Shown piece after piece: positions 18,041 through 27,783 of a DNA stretch of 64,000 bases. Position numbers and translations under genes: made by a program. Each line of letters opens with the position of its first letter. Position 1 is the first letter of the stretch. The notes beneath the pieces were generated by a model. It searched no databases. It saw only the letters and a list, made by a program, of their open reading frames with translations, and was not told the DNA's origin. The stretch comes from Cyclobacterium salsum (GTDB lineage Bacteria > Bacteroidota > Bacteroidia > Cytophagales > Cyclobacteriaceae), in assembly GCF_010119245.1 (NCBI RefSeq), contig NZ_WNKG01000001.1, positions 248,001 to 312,000 on the forward strand, in the 5' to 3' direction.

Positions 18041-18727
18041 ATGAATTGGAGCTTGAACCTTAACTTTCTCGCGGCGATGCTGGCCATGGTAAACCCCATT
18101 GGCCTGATACCCATTTGGTATGAATTAACGGGAGATTCAATCCCACGGATCAGGAGGCGGGTGGCACTAATGGTTACCGCTACCTCTTTTTTTATTTTAC
18201 TGGTGTTTTTACTTCTTGGAAAGTATATTTTGGGATTTTTCAGTATTGACATTGAAGTATTTAAAATTGCAGGAGGGTTTCTGTTAATGTTTACTGCCTT
18301 GTCCATGATCCAGGGCTCCGCTACCAAATTGCAGGACATACAGGAGGAAGCGGATACGGATCTGAAATTGGCAAAATTACGGTTCGAAAAAGTAATGGTT
18401 CCCCTCGCCATTCCCATGCTGGCTGGACCAGGTTCCCTCACCACAGTGTTGTTGTACAGTTCTAGCGCTACAAATGCCAGCACCTATGCCGGTTTATCCG
18501 GCGTTTTATTACTGAGTTACTTTTTTCTTTTTATTGTTTTCAGTTTTTCCCATTTGGTAGAAAACAAGGTGGATGATATTGTTTTTGCCGGGTTTACCAG
18601 GTTGTTTGGTTTAATTGTCGCCGCTATTGCGGTCCAATTTATGGTAGAGGGATTGGGAGAGGTTTTTCCAAACTGGATGGAAGGTGATTCAGCGGTGAAT
18701 TCGGGAGAAGCAATCGGAGAAAAGTAA
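18041..18727 (+). CDS. MarC-family (UPF0056) integral membrane protein
   Basis: A 228-aa protein with about six hydrophobic segments. It carries the family landmarks LAAMLAMVNPIGLIPIWYEL at the start, FKIAGGFLLMFTALSMI, and VPLAIPMLAGPGSLTTVLLYSS in the middle. The function of the family is not settled; small-molecule export has been proposed. The ATG at 18041 fits the family N-terminus; an upstream TTG would add 13 residues. Single-gene unit. Confidence 0.88.
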   Translation: MNWSLNLNFLAAMLAMVNPIGLIPIWYELTGDSIPRIRRRVALMVTATSFFILLVFLLLGKYILGFFSIDIEVFKIAGGFLLMFTALSMIQGSATKLQDIQEEADTDLKLAKLRFEKVMVPLAIPMLAGPGSLTTVLLYSSSATNASTYAGLSGVLLLSYFFLFIVFSFSHLVENKVDDIVFAGFTRLFGLIVAAIAVQFMVEGLGEVFPNWMEGDSAVNSGEAIGEK

Positions 18728-18810
18728 GCGGCCATATCTTTTCATTTCCGGTACAATTACCCGACCTCTAGCAAATAAAATCATAAAGAATCCTGCAACT
18801 AAAGAATAGC

Positions 18811-20517
18811 TTAATCTTGCCCGGCATAGGTAAAATTGTAAAACGAAGCGGTATTGGAGGAAGGGATTCCCGAGGAACTGGCGTACGGACCCATGGTCAC
18901 TCCTACAAATCCGCCGGCAACTCGGGTACTGAGGTATTCTCCTTCTTTGAAATCATACAAGGGCAGCCAATCTCCGTTCTGCTTCATCGCAAAACGATAC
19001 GCTGGCATGTCAAAATCTACTTTCAGGGTTATGTGATCCTGCGCCCCATCCAATTCCTGCTCTGCCTGGATCTCGTATTCCTTCTCTCCATTGGCTTTCA
19101 GTACTTGAACCACTGCATTGCCCGCTGTATTTTGGCTGATACAAAGGAACAAGTGATGCGTTTCGTTTTGGAAAAGTAACAAGCCGGCTTTTTCCTTTGG
19201 ATTACGGGCATTAAAGGACATTTCCAGTGTGGCTTGTCCTTTATTATGTTGCTGCCTTCTGCCGATAAAACTGGGATTAGAGGTTCCAAACACCGATTCC
19301 GGCCTTACTTGAAACGTGAGCTTTTTGTCCGCGATCCGATACCATTTGCTCGTGGGCACACGGATGAAAAACCAGTAATCGGCCAGTTTTTCCTTATCAA
19401 AATCATCGGAAATGGTAAAATTTCCGGAGAGCGGAAAATGGTCTTCAAAGGTATGTTCCGGCAAATCCGGCCTGGGGTATTGGTATTGCACTTCTTCGTA
19501 ATCAGGATTAATGATGGGCCAGTCGTCATCGGTCCATTTCACCGGAGCTAAAAAGGTTTCCCTTCCAATGTTATAATGATCCTCCGTGTCATAGGGTCTG
19601 GTGGCGAGAAATACCGCCCACCACTCGCCATTTTTAGTTTCTATCAGATTGGCATGTCCCGTAGCTGAGATGGGATTGGGCCGGTTCGGGTCCAAATGCC
19701 GCTGGGTCAAAATGGGATTGTCCTCGTATGGAATAAAGGCTTCATTGAGGTCCCTGGTTCTGAAAATTACCTGGGAGTGGTTGACGCTGGTCCCTCCTTC
19801 TGCTGCGCAAAGGTAATAGTAGCCCCTGGTCTTAAAGATATGGGGACCTTCTATCCATACGGGTTTTTCACCTATGTTCACACCACCATTCACTAGTACC
19901 CGGTTCTCTCCTACTGTTTTTAGGGATTCAAGGTCAAACCCGATGATCCGGATGGTCCGATGGCCACTGTAAAGGGGGCGGTTATTCGGGGCATCACCAT
20001 TGTATATAATATAGGAATTGCCGTCATCGTCAAAGAACAAAGAAGGATCTATGCCCCGGACAGCAGGCAACCAGATGGGCTTGCTCCAGGGTCCCTCTGG
20101 TTCAGTGGCTGTTACCACAAAATTCCCCCCTTTGCCTACCAGGGTGGTCAGCATGTAAAACACCCCATCATGGTATTGGATGGTGGGGGCAAATATTCCC
20201 TCGGAAATGCCCAAACCTTCTACATCCATCTGCTCGGGTCGTTCCAGGATATGTCCTAGCTGTCTCCAATGCACCAAATCTTTACTATGGAATACCGGTA
20301 CTCCGGGGAAGAAGGAAAAAGTGGAATTGACCAAATAAAAATCTTCCCCCACTGCGTAAATACCCGGGTCCGGAAAAAACCCGGGGAAAATAGGATTGCT
20401 AAAGGTTTCCTCACGTTGCTCCTGGCCCCAAACGGAGAAGACCGAAAAGTAAAAAAAGGCACTAAGTATTAAGGGCAGTAGTATCGGTCGGTCAAGTTGG
20501 AATGGATTTTTCTTCAT
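18811..20517 (-). CDS. GH43 beta-xylosidase/arabinofuranosidase-type enzyme
   Basis: This 568-aa secreted glycosidase (signal peptide to about residue 31) releases xylose or arabinose from xylo-oligosaccharides. The GH43 five-bladed propeller has the three catalytic acids in their motifs: Asp50 in FFPDPG, Asp157 in RGIDPS and Glu223 in WIEGPH. A C-terminal beta-sandwich domain of the GH43_C2 kind follows from about residue 365. It is the last gene of the xylan operon, its ATG 4 nt after the GH10 stop. Confidence 0.93.
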   Translation of the reverse strand: MKKNPFQLDRPILLPLILSAFFYFSVFSVWGQEQREETFSNPIFPGFFPDPGIYAVGEDFYLVNSTFSFFPGVPVFHSKDLVHWRQLGHILERPEQMDVEGLGISEGIFAPTIQYHDGVFYMLTTLVGKGGNFVVTATEPEGPWSKPIWLPAVRGIDPSLFFDDDGNSYIIYNGDAPNNRPLYSGHRTIRIIGFDLESLKTVGENRVLVNGGVNIGEKPVWIEGPHIFKTRGYYYLCAAEGGTSVNHSQVIFRTRDLNEAFIPYEDNPILTQRHLDPNRPNPISATGHANLIETKNGEWWAVFLATRPYDTEDHYNIGRETFLAPVKWTDDDWPIINPDYEEVQYQYPRPDLPEHTFEDHFPLSGNFTISDDFDKEKLADYWFFIRVPTSKWYRIADKKLTFQVRPESVFGTSNPSFIGRRQQHNKGQATLEMSFNARNPKEKAGLLLFQNETHHLFLCISQNTAGNAVVQVLKANGEKEYEIQAEQELDGAQDHITLKVDFDMPAYRFAMKQNGDWLPLYDFKEGEYLSTRVAGGFVGVTMGPYASSSGIPSSNTASFYNFTYAGQD

Positions 20518-20521
20518 GGAT

Positions 20522-21658
20522 TTACTGATTATTCATGAGTTCAACTAATGCATGCACGATAGGCTTCGCCTGATACTCCCTGTCAAAAAGCAGTGGATAA
20601 TCCGTTCTACCCCGGACGGGCCAATTGTTTTTCCAGGACTGGGCATCTGCTGCACCCCAAGTGGTTACCCGGCTGATTTTATCGGCATGTTTCAGAAACA
20701 TTTTGAAAAAATCCAGGTAGCGTTCGGTGAAAGCGGCATTTACCTCATCCGGCAACCCCTTTGTATAAGGGTTGAACTTTTCCTGATAGGCTCTGGTATC
20801 GGAAATTTCAGCTCCTCCCTCATTCCCAGGGGAAGGCAATACACTCAGATCCAGTTCGGTCACCATCACGGTTACCCCAAGAGCTGCAAAAGTGGTGACG
20901 CTTTTTTCAAATTCATCCAGGGAAGGGTGATGCATCCCCACATGCCCCTGCATGCCAATACCATCTATTCTTAGTCCATTTTCCTGTAAAGCCTTTACCA
21001 TTTTGACCACTCCTCCCCTTTTACCGGCATTGGCCATGGAATAATCATTGTAGTACAATGCCGCCTCCGGATCGGCCTCATGGGCATACTGAAAAGCCAG
21101 TTGAATAAATTCCTCGCCCAGAATCTCGTAAAACTTGCTTTCCCGGTAGGATCCATCGTCAAGAATGGCTTCATTGACCACATCCCAGCCATGAACTCGC
21201 CCTTTGTACCTGCCCACCACGGTTTTTATGTGACTTTCCATCCGTTGTTTTAAAACTTCCGGGGAAACATCATTGCCTTGTTTATCGGTAAAAAACCAGC
21301 GAGGAGCCTGAGAGTGCCAGATCAAGGTATGTCCTATGATGTGCATGTCATGCGCTTCTCCAAATGCCACAAAAGCATCGGCCAGTCCAAAGGTAAACTC
21401 CCCCTCCCGGGGCTGCAGGCGTTCGCTTTTCATCACATTTTCGGGGGTGATGGAATTAAACTGCGTTTTAATCAGAGCTACCTCCGCTTGATTTTCCCCG
21501 CTAATTTGACGGCGATTCATGGCCGTCCCCATATAAAACTTCCCATCAAACAGCTCCTTCAGTGACTGAGCAGCCCCATCCGTGGAGCTATTAGGGGTGG
21601 TTTGCGCATGGCCTCCCCAACTTAATAGTACTGCGATTGTAACTAAGACTATTTTCAT
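20522..21658 (-). CDS. GH10 endo-1,4-beta-xylanase
   Basis: A 378-aa enzyme that hydrolyses internal beta-1,4 bonds of xylan. The start at 21658 gives a clean signal peptide (MKIVLVTIAVLLSWGGHAQ) and a 7-nt gap to the upstream gene; an upstream start would overlap it. The GH10 barrel shows IGHTLIWHSQAP, the acid/base Glu163 in GWDVVNEA and the nucleophile Glu268 in VMVTELDL. Single catalytic domain, no carbohydrate-binding module. Acts with the GH43 and esterase genes of the same operon. Confidence 0.95.
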   Translation of the reverse strand: MKIVLVTIAVLLSWGGHAQTTPNSSTDGAAQSLKELFDGKFYMGTAMNRRQISGENQAEVALIKTQFNSITPENVMKSERLQPREGEFTFGLADAFVAFGEAHDMHIIGHTLIWHSQAPRWFFTDKQGNDVSPEVLKQRMESHIKTVVGRYKGRVHGWDVVNEAILDDGSYRESKFYEILGEEFIQLAFQYAHEADPEAALYYNDYSMANAGKRGGVVKMVKALQENGLRIDGIGMQGHVGMHHPSLDEFEKSVTTFAALGVTVMVTELDLSVLPSPGNEGGAEISDTRAYQEKFNPYTKGLPDEVNAAFTERYLDFFKMFLKHADKISRVTTWGAADAQSWKNNWPVRGRTDYPLLFDREYQAKPIVHALVELMNNQ

Positions 21659-21665
21659 CGTTTTT

Positions 21666-22859
21666 CTAGTAAAAGATACCATCAAAGAATCCCCTCATTT
21701 CGGCTGCATACAGCTGGCCATAGCGGGCAAAAGTAGCTCTGGTTTGCGCATCCGGCTTCCAGTCGAAAAAAGCATGACCTGCACCCTCTACCTGTATGTA
21801 GCTGACCTTTTGTCCCTTATCCTGAAGCACCTCTACATAAGATTGAATCATCTCATGCGATATAAGCGGATCCTTCGTACCACGAACTATGAAATGAGGT
21901 ATTGCTCGCTTCTGGACATAAGGCACATGCCTGATGGGGGAAACCGCATCCCAATAACCACGATCTGTCTGCTCCATAAATCCTTTAAAATCAACGGCAT
22001 CGGATGGTCCATAGCTTGGAGCCGCTGCCATTATGGCCCTGCTGATTTCCTCTTTTACCTGATCTACTGATTTGGATGAAGGAATATAGCTGGGCATAAA
22101 CGCATAAAGCCCCTCCTGCTCTCCAAAGCCCCCATTTCCAATATGTGGACCGAGTAGCACTGCTGTTTCTGATAAATGGCCACCGGCACTGTCTCCGGTT
22201 ACCGCAATCCGCGTGGGATTGGCACCGTATTCCAGGGCATGCTCCTGAATATGGGCAATGGCTCCAAATACATCTTCTATGAGCTGGTGCATGTGGTTGG
22301 GAGTAGGATCTCCATCCAGTTTATTGATCCAGCGGTAGTCAATACTGAATACAACGTATTTTCTTTCTTTGACCAGCTCCCGAGCCAGTCCACGCATGAT
22401 ATCTTCGTTATTGGAGGACCAGCCTCCGCCGTGGATGATGACGATTGCCGGAAGTTGCCTGGCTCCCTTAGGGGAATAAACATCGTATTTCAAGGGTTTC
22501 ACGCCTGGTTGGGCATATACCACATCCTGAATTACCTGGATGTTTTCCACCAGGGAATCTTCAACAAAAACGGCACCCAAGGTCATGTCCTTTGTCACTG
22601 TTAGGGTAACTTCGGGGGTAAAATATTCCTTGCTTGTCGTTCCCCACATGCCGTCTTTTACCGTGTAATAAATGGCATCCAGGCTATAACCGGAAGCAGG
22701 ACTAGCTTTGATGGTTAACGCTGTCCCCGCTTTTACCATTCCGTCGGGAGGAATTTCCGGCCATATACTGAAAGACCCGTTTTCCGCCGGACTAAAGGTC
22801 ACCTGGTAGTTGTCTGCTGAATTTTTATCGGCGGCCGTTTTCTGATTCGTTTTTGCCAT
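21666..22859 (-). CDS. Alpha/beta-hydrolase esterase with N-terminal InlB-like repeat domain
   Basis: Residues 100-397 form an esterase domain of the acetyl-esterase/lipase type: HGGGWS (oxyanion hole), GDSAGGH with Ser224, TKDPLI with Asp330 and GAGHAFF with His362. Residues about 17-100 resemble a divergent InlB B-repeat (VTFSPAENGSFSI, then AGTALTIKASPASGYSL). In the xylan operon, deacetylation of xylan is the obvious role, by context. Oddity: the ATG at 22859 gives no signal peptide and an in-frame TAG lies 23-25 bp upstream, although the operon partners are secreted and InlB-like repeats are usually extracellular. The 5' end may have been lost. Confidence 0.85.
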   Translation of the reverse strand: MAKTNQKTAADKNSADNYQVTFSPAENGSFSIWPEIPPDGMVKAGTALTIKASPASGYSLDAIYYTVKDGMWGTTSKEYFTPEVTLTVTKDMTLGAVFVEDSLVENIQVIQDVVYAQPGVKPLKYDVYSPKGARQLPAIVIIHGGGWSSNNEDIMRGLARELVKERKYVVFSIDYRWINKLDGDPTPNHMHQLIEDVFGAIAHIQEHALEYGANPTRIAVTGDSAGGHLSETAVLLGPHIGNGGFGEQEGLYAFMPSYIPSSKSVDQVKEEISRAIMAAAPSYGPSDAVDFKGFMEQTDRGYWDAVSPIRHVPYVQKRAIPHFIVRGTKDPLISHEMIQSYVEVLQDKGQKVSYIQVEGAGHAFFDWKPDAQTRATFARYGQLYAAEMRGFFDGIFY

Positions 22860-23014
22860 CAATCGTGGAATTAGAGTCCTCTAGAAAATTAGAAATACTA
22901 CACTGACGATCGTCGCATAAATTTTTTAAATGATAACGCCCGGACTGACGAGGATGGAACACTTATTTGGGCGTTGATCGGCAATAAGCCACTACCCAAG
23001 AAACCCTAGCCGCA

Positions 23015-23443
23015 CTAATTACCCGCCTTGATATACGCCCAGCCCTGCTCCTGCTTAATGATGATTTCTGCCAGTGCCGAAGGGACGGTAATCACGCCAG
23101 ATATTAGGTCATCTTTACTTGCTCCGGCCCTTCGCATGGTATTTTCACAGGCAGCGAAGACAACCCCTCGGCTAAGCAGGTCTGTAATACCTGATTTTAC
23201 CTGGCTTTGGGCATCAAGAAGTAGCGGCAAGGCTTTTCCATGACAGATCACCTCAATTTCCGCATTGGGCAGGGCCCTTAGGATGTTATTGAGTTGGCCG
23301 ATGGCTTGTTCCTGGTCAGCGGCTTCTCCTTTGGTGACCTGGAATACCACCCGGTGGACTTCCTGATCCACTACTTGCGCCCGGAGGTAAAACGGGCTGG
23401 TAAGCAATACTAAAAGCAGTATTGTACGAACAAATAATATCAT
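23015..23443 (-). CDS. DsrE-family periplasmic protein
   Basis: A 142-aa protein with an N-terminal signal peptide and a DsrE/DsrF-like fold: HRVVFQVTKGEAADQEQAIGQLN, then NAEIEVICHGKALPLL and VVFAACENTMRRAG with the conserved Cys. Possible sulfur-transfer or redox role. It follows the RND permease by 41 bp on the same strand and may be cotranscribed. Confidence 0.8.
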   Translation of the reverse strand: MILFVRTILLLVLLTSPFYLRAQVVDQEVHRVVFQVTKGEAADQEQAIGQLNNILRALPNAEIEVICHGKALPLLLDAQSQVKSGITDLLSRGVVFAACENTMRRAGASKDDLISGVITVPSALAEIIIKQEQGWAYIKAGN

Positions 23444-23484
23444 AGATATATAAATTTGTCCGAATATACGGCTATTTTACCATT

Positions 23485-26400
23485 TTATGCAGATATCTCT
23501 TCCTGCTTTTCAGCTGGTTTTGCCGCTTGCACCAGGTCATCAAAGATCATATAGAGGCAAGGTACGATTACCAAAATAATGGCGGTAGCAAAAATAATCC
23601 CAAAACCTAAGGAAATGGCCATTGGAATCAACTGCATCGCCTGACTGGAGGTTTCCAGAATAATAGGTGTCAATCCGCCAAAGGTCGTCAGGGTCGTCAA
23701 AATAATGGGTCGGAACCTTCGTACGCCCGCCTCATGAATGGCTTCAAAGGCAGTGGTATGCTCGCCGCGGTGCTTGTTAGCATAGTCGATCATAATCAGG
23801 GAATCATTAACCACCACTCCTGAGAGCGCAATTACTCCCATCAGGCTGACCAGGGAAAGGTCATATCCCAACAGAATATGCCCTATTACGGCCCCTACGA
23901 TTCCGAATGGAATGGCCATCATGATCACAATGGGCTGGGTATAACTTCCAAGAGCAACCGCCAATAGACAGAAAATAAGTAGCATGGCAATAATAAAACC
24001 GGACCAAAGCGCTTCTGTAGATTCCCGCATTTCGGCCTGACTTCCTTCATAGGTCCAGGCTAAACCAGGGAAATCTGCTCGCAGCTGTGGCAAAACCCGT
24101 TCGTTCATTGCATTAAGAACCCGGGTTTGGGCAGCCGGTGGTTCCACGTCCATACCAACGTTTACCACACGCTTGCCGTCCCGGCGATTGATATTGGTAA
24201 AGGTTTCGCCTTCCTGTATGCGCACCACATCCATCAAGGGTACCGCAGTGCCATTGGGAGCCTGAATGATAAAATCTTCCAGGTAGTCCATGTCTTTGCG
24301 CTCTTCCAAAGGCAATTTTACCCGGATCTCAAACTCGTTGATTCCCCGTAGTTGCCGCATAGCCAACGCACCAAAAAAGGCATCCCGGATCTGCTGGCCT
24401 ACGATATTTGGCGTAAGCCCCAGGTTGCGCCCTTCCGGCAACAGCTCAAATCCCAGTTGCAGCTTGCCTTTATTGTAATTATCGCTTACATCCCGGGTTT
24501 CGGAAAATTCATTTGCACGTTGCAAAAATTCTTCCGTGGCCCGCTCCAGGACATCAATATCCGGATGACTTAAATCCACACTGATATCCTGTCGTGCGCC
24601 TCCCGGTCCGCGTTCTGCTTCAAAGTTTATTTGGTCTACTCCTTTAATGTCGCCAATATTATCCCGCCATAGTTCGATCAATTCTTTGGGACTCATGTCT
24701 CGCTGATCCGGTGGTTTCATGACAATTTCCACATCTATAAAATCCTTTCCCCGAACATTGGTTTTTACCCCCTCTGCCACTTCATACAGGTTATGGGTTT
24801 CAAACATGTTTCGGGTATTCGTCGTGATTTCCCTGGCAATTTTTGCGGCCTGATCATTAGTGGTTCCAACCGGAAGGCGAACAGCAGCCTCGATTTCGTC
24901 TGCAGCCACTTCCGGCATCAACACCATCCCCATATGATCACTGTAGCCAAACCCTCCTACCAAAATTAAAAGAGAAATGGCTGCGGAAAAAGTGAGGTAG
25001 CGATTTCGCAGGCAAAGATCCAGGAAAGGCTTATAGGTTCGATTGACAAAACGGTTAAATCCTTCTGCGATGGTCCCTTGCCAGGTTTCCAGTCTTAGAA
25101 TCCAGGGATGCTTTTTTGCTTTGGGGGTCTTCGTAACATGAGACGGTAAAATGTAAAGGGCCTCAAAAAGTGAAACAAAAAGCACTACGATCACCACCAC
25201 CGGAAGGGGCCACCAGTATTTACCGGTTTCACCCGGGATAAATAACAGGGGAACAAACGCAATTACGGTGGTCAGAATACTGATAACCACCGGTTTTGAC
25301 ACATCTTTGGCACCCAGGATCGCTGCATCCATATAGGAATAGCCCTTTTGGCGGTATTCATATATATTTTCCCCCACCACAATGGCATCATCCACTACGA
25401 TTCCCAAAACGATCAAAAAGCCAAACATGGAGATCATATTGATGCTGATTCCCACGGCGGGAAAAAAGATCATGGCACCCACAAACGAAATGGTCATACC
25501 CATCATGACCCAAAAAGCCAATCGGTATTCCAAGAATAATCCCAAGATGACGAGTACGATTACGATAGCCATCAAGCCATTTTCGGTGAGCAAGGAGAGT
25601 CTCTCGCGGAAATCTTCTGCCCGGTTACTCTCAACCCGTACCTGCACACCCGGAGGTAAACTAGGTTTAAACTCCTCTAAAATCGTTTTCACCGCAGCTT
25701 CTATTTCAAGAGGAGATTGATTACCAATTCGGAATACCTCCAGGTCCACCGTATTTTGTTGTTCAAATTGCCCGTGAAATCCTACTTCTTCAAAGCCGTC
25801 TCGAATAGTGGCGATATCTCCCAGGGTGACCGTAGAGCCGGATTCGGAAGATATGATGTCAATTTTCGCAAATTCATCTGCGACAAGTTTGCGCTCTTCC
25901 ATCCGAAGCAGAATTTCTCCGGATAGGGTTTCAATCGATCCGGCTGGGATGTCGCGACTGGAGTTCCCGATTAGATCCGCTACCTGTCCTAAGGTTAGAT
26001 TGTACTTCAGTAAGGTGTTTCGGGGAATTTCCACATGCGTCACGAAATCAGGCACGTTGCCAATTTCTACCTGGGTGATTTGATCGTCACTTAAAAAGCG
26101 AGTTCGAAGCCTTTCTGCCAGAATACGCAACGTCCAGACATCTACATCCCCATAAATCCCCACCTGCATCACATCCATCTGTTGATTTTGAAGCACAATC
26201 TGGGGCCTTTCGATGTCGTCCGGAAAAGTCTGTATCCGGCTTACCGCCTGATTGATATCCTGAAGGGCTTTCATGCGGTCAGTACCTGGAATCAACCAAA
26301 TTTCCACGGTACCCGAACCTTCATTCGCCGAAGAAATAATCTCCCTAATCCCCTGTACTTCTCGTACGATTTCTTCCACAGGGAGGACGATGCCCTGCTC

Positions 26401-26607
26401 CACTTCCTCTGGTGCCGCTCCGGGATAGACCACGGATATTTCCACAATGTCCAGTTGAAACTGCGGAAAAACCTCCTTTTGAATGGTATACATGGTATAC
26501 ACACCACCTGCAAGCAAGATAACCATCAGCAGGTTCGTGATGATGGGTCTTCGGGCCATAAAGGCAATGGCTCCTTTTTCAGTATCGGGCTTTGTTCCTT
26601 CTTTCAT
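23485..26607 (-). CDS. RND-family efflux permease
   Basis: A 1040-aa inner-membrane proton antiporter, the pump of a tripartite efflux system. The N-terminal membrane segment ([21 protein letters not shown]) is followed by two large periplasmic loops and two six-helix blocks. [17 protein letters not shown] carries the Asp-Asp pair of proton translocation. Sequence features ([30 protein letters not shown]) place it in the HAE/CzcA-like group; substrate unknown. It follows the fusion-protein gene by 12 bp. Confidence 0.95.
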   Translation of the reverse strand: MKEGTKPDTEKGAIAFMARRPIITNLLMVILLAGGVYTMYTIQKEVFPQFQLDIVEISVVYPGAAPEEVEQGIVLPVEEIVREVQGIREIISSANEGSGTVEIWLIPGTDRMKALQDINQAVSRIQTFPDDIERPQIVLQNQQMDVMQVGIYGDVDVWTLRILAERLRTRFLSDDQITQVEIGNVPDFVTHVEIPRNTLLKYNLTLGQVADLIGNSSRDIPAGSIETLSGEILLRMEERKLVADEFAKIDIISSESGSTVTLGDIATIRDGFEEVGFHGQFEQQNTVDLEVFRIGNQSPLEIEAAVKTILEEFKPSLPPGVQVRVESNRAEDFRERLSLLTENGLMAIVIVLVILGLFLEYRLAFWVMMGMTISFVGAMIFFPAVGISINMISMFGFLIVLGIVVDDAIVVGENIYEYRQKGYSYMDAAILGAKDVSKPVVISILTTVIAFVPLLFIPGETGKYWWPLPVVVIVVLFVSLFEALYILPSHVTKTPKAKKHPWILRLETWQGTIAEGFNRFVNRTYKPFLDLCLRNRYLTFSAAISLLILVGGFGYSDHMGMVLMPEVAADEIEAAVRLPVGTTNDQAAKIAREITTNTRNMFETHNLYEVAEGVKTNVRGKDFIDVEIVMKPPDQRDMSPKELIELWRDNIGDIKGVDQINFEAERGPGGARQDISVDLSHPDIDVLERATEEFLQRANEFSETRDVSDNYNKGKLQLGFELLPEGRNLGLTPNIVGQQIRDAFFGALAMRQLRGINEFEIRVKLPLEERKDMDYLEDFIIQAPNGTAVPLMDVVRIQEGETFTNINRRDGKRVVNVGMDVEPPAAQTRVLNAMNERVLPQLRADFPGLAWTYEGSQAEMRESTEALWSGFIIAMLLIFCLLAVALGSYTQPIVIMMAIPFGIVGAVIGHILLGYDLSLVSLMGVIALSGVVVNDSLIMIDYANKHRGEHTTAFEAIHEAGVRRFRPIILTTLTTFGGLTPIILETSSQAMQLIPMAISLGFGIIFATAIILVIVPCLYMIFDDLVQAAKPAEKQEEISA

Positions 26608-26619
26608 GACGATGGTAGG

Positions 26620-27783
26620 TTAATCTTCATCCAGGCGAAGCGGCGAACCGTCCACCACGGTAGCCAGATCGGTGGCTACTACCTGTGCGTTGTCTTCTAA
26701 TCCTTCATTGATATAAGCATAATCCTGATCTTCAAATAGAATAGTTACTTCCCTGATAGCCAACTCCCCATCTTCCATGACCCAGACGGTATTTCCAGGT
26801 CGAATGTATTGGCGTTCCAGACGGGTAACATCTTCCAGTTTCCGAGCTTCAATTTGAACTTCGACGAAGGTTCCAATAATTAGCGGTGGTTTATCCGGGT
26901 CGGGTTCCCGTCGCATCAGTGGATCTTGTACCTGTATGATAACCCTTGCGAGCCGGGTTTGGTTATCCAATGAACCCACCAGCCGCGAAACCTTACCCTC
27001 CCGGAATTGGCCAGGCTCCCAGGCAGCAGGGTGAACGATTTTTACCGGAGCTCCTGAACCATCTGTATTTTCTCCAATCTCCAGCCAATTTACCTTGGAA
27101 AGGGGGACGTTGGCCATTACCCAATATTCGTCAATGCCTACCAGGCGGCCAATATCTGAGCCGGGGGCGATTTGAGAACCGAGGTTCACATTCCGCGATA
27201 AAATATGTGCGTCGAAAGGTGCCCTAATGCTCGCCCGTTCCAAATCCAGTGAGGCTTGGTTGACGGCCGCTTCGGCAGCTGCTACATTGGCCTTTGCCGC
27301 CTCCAATTGTGGTTTGCGAAGAACAAGGTTTCGGTTTTCAGTGGATAATTCATCTCCAATAAGTTCGTAATCTTTTAGGGCCACGTCCTGCCTACCCAGC
27401 TCCACCTCATAATCGGATTGAGCAAGGGCCAAATCACTTTTCCTAAGCATGAGGGTGTTTTCGAAATCGGCAGGATTGATTTGAAGCAGCAGCTCGCCCT
27501 TATTCACATAGGCTCCCGGAAGAAACTTGGAGGCGATACGGGTGACCTCCCCTCCTACCTGATTGCTGAGAGAAATATCCGTGGCTGGCTGGACAATGCC
27601 GGTAGCTACCACAGTAGGCGAAAAATCTCCCCGTTCGGCCTGTACCACATCTACTAGCATGGCAGTGGTCTTGGAAGCTCCTTCCATCTCCGCTTCGGGA
27701 GCTGTCCAAAAAAAGATCAGGACTACGAGAATACTGCCTGCCAATAATCCCAGGCTAATCCATATGGTTTTCTTTTGCGTCAT
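26620..27783 (-). CDS. RND periplasmic adaptor (membrane fusion protein)
   Basis: A 387-aa adaptor with one N-terminal membrane helix (ISLGLLAGSILVVLIFFW). A lipoyl/barrel-sandwich half-motif (GEVTRIASKFLPGAYVNKGELL), a coiled-coil hairpin at about 125-185 and the second lipoyl half (IRAPFDAHILSRNVNLGSQI) follow, then a beta-barrel. It links the permease to the outer-membrane channel. Its ATG overlaps the stop of the upstream channel gene (ATGA). Confidence 0.93.
   Translation of the reverse strand: MTQKKTIWISLGLLAGSILVVLIFFWTAPEAEMEGASKTTAMLVDVVQAERGDFSPTVVATGIVQPATDISLSNQVGGEVTRIASKFLPGAYVNKGELLLQINPADFENTLMLRKSDLALAQSDYEVELGRQDVALKDYELIGDELSTENRNLVLRKPQLEAAKANVAAAEAAVNQASLDLERASIRAPFDAHILSRNVNLGSQIAPGSDIGRLVGIDEYWVMANVPLSKVNWLEIGENTDGSGAPVKIVHPAAWEPGQFREGKVSRLVGSLDNQTRLARVIIQVQDPLMRREPDPDKPPLIIGTFVEVQIEARKLEDVTRLERQYIRPGNTVWVMEDGELAIREVTILFEDQDYAYINEGLEDNAQVVATDLATVVDGSPLRLDED

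Noticed and set aside
17914-18483. 189-aa minus-strand ORF opposite the MarC-type gene
   Set aside because: Antisense to a well-supported membrane protein; composition and lack of motifs mark it as a shadow.
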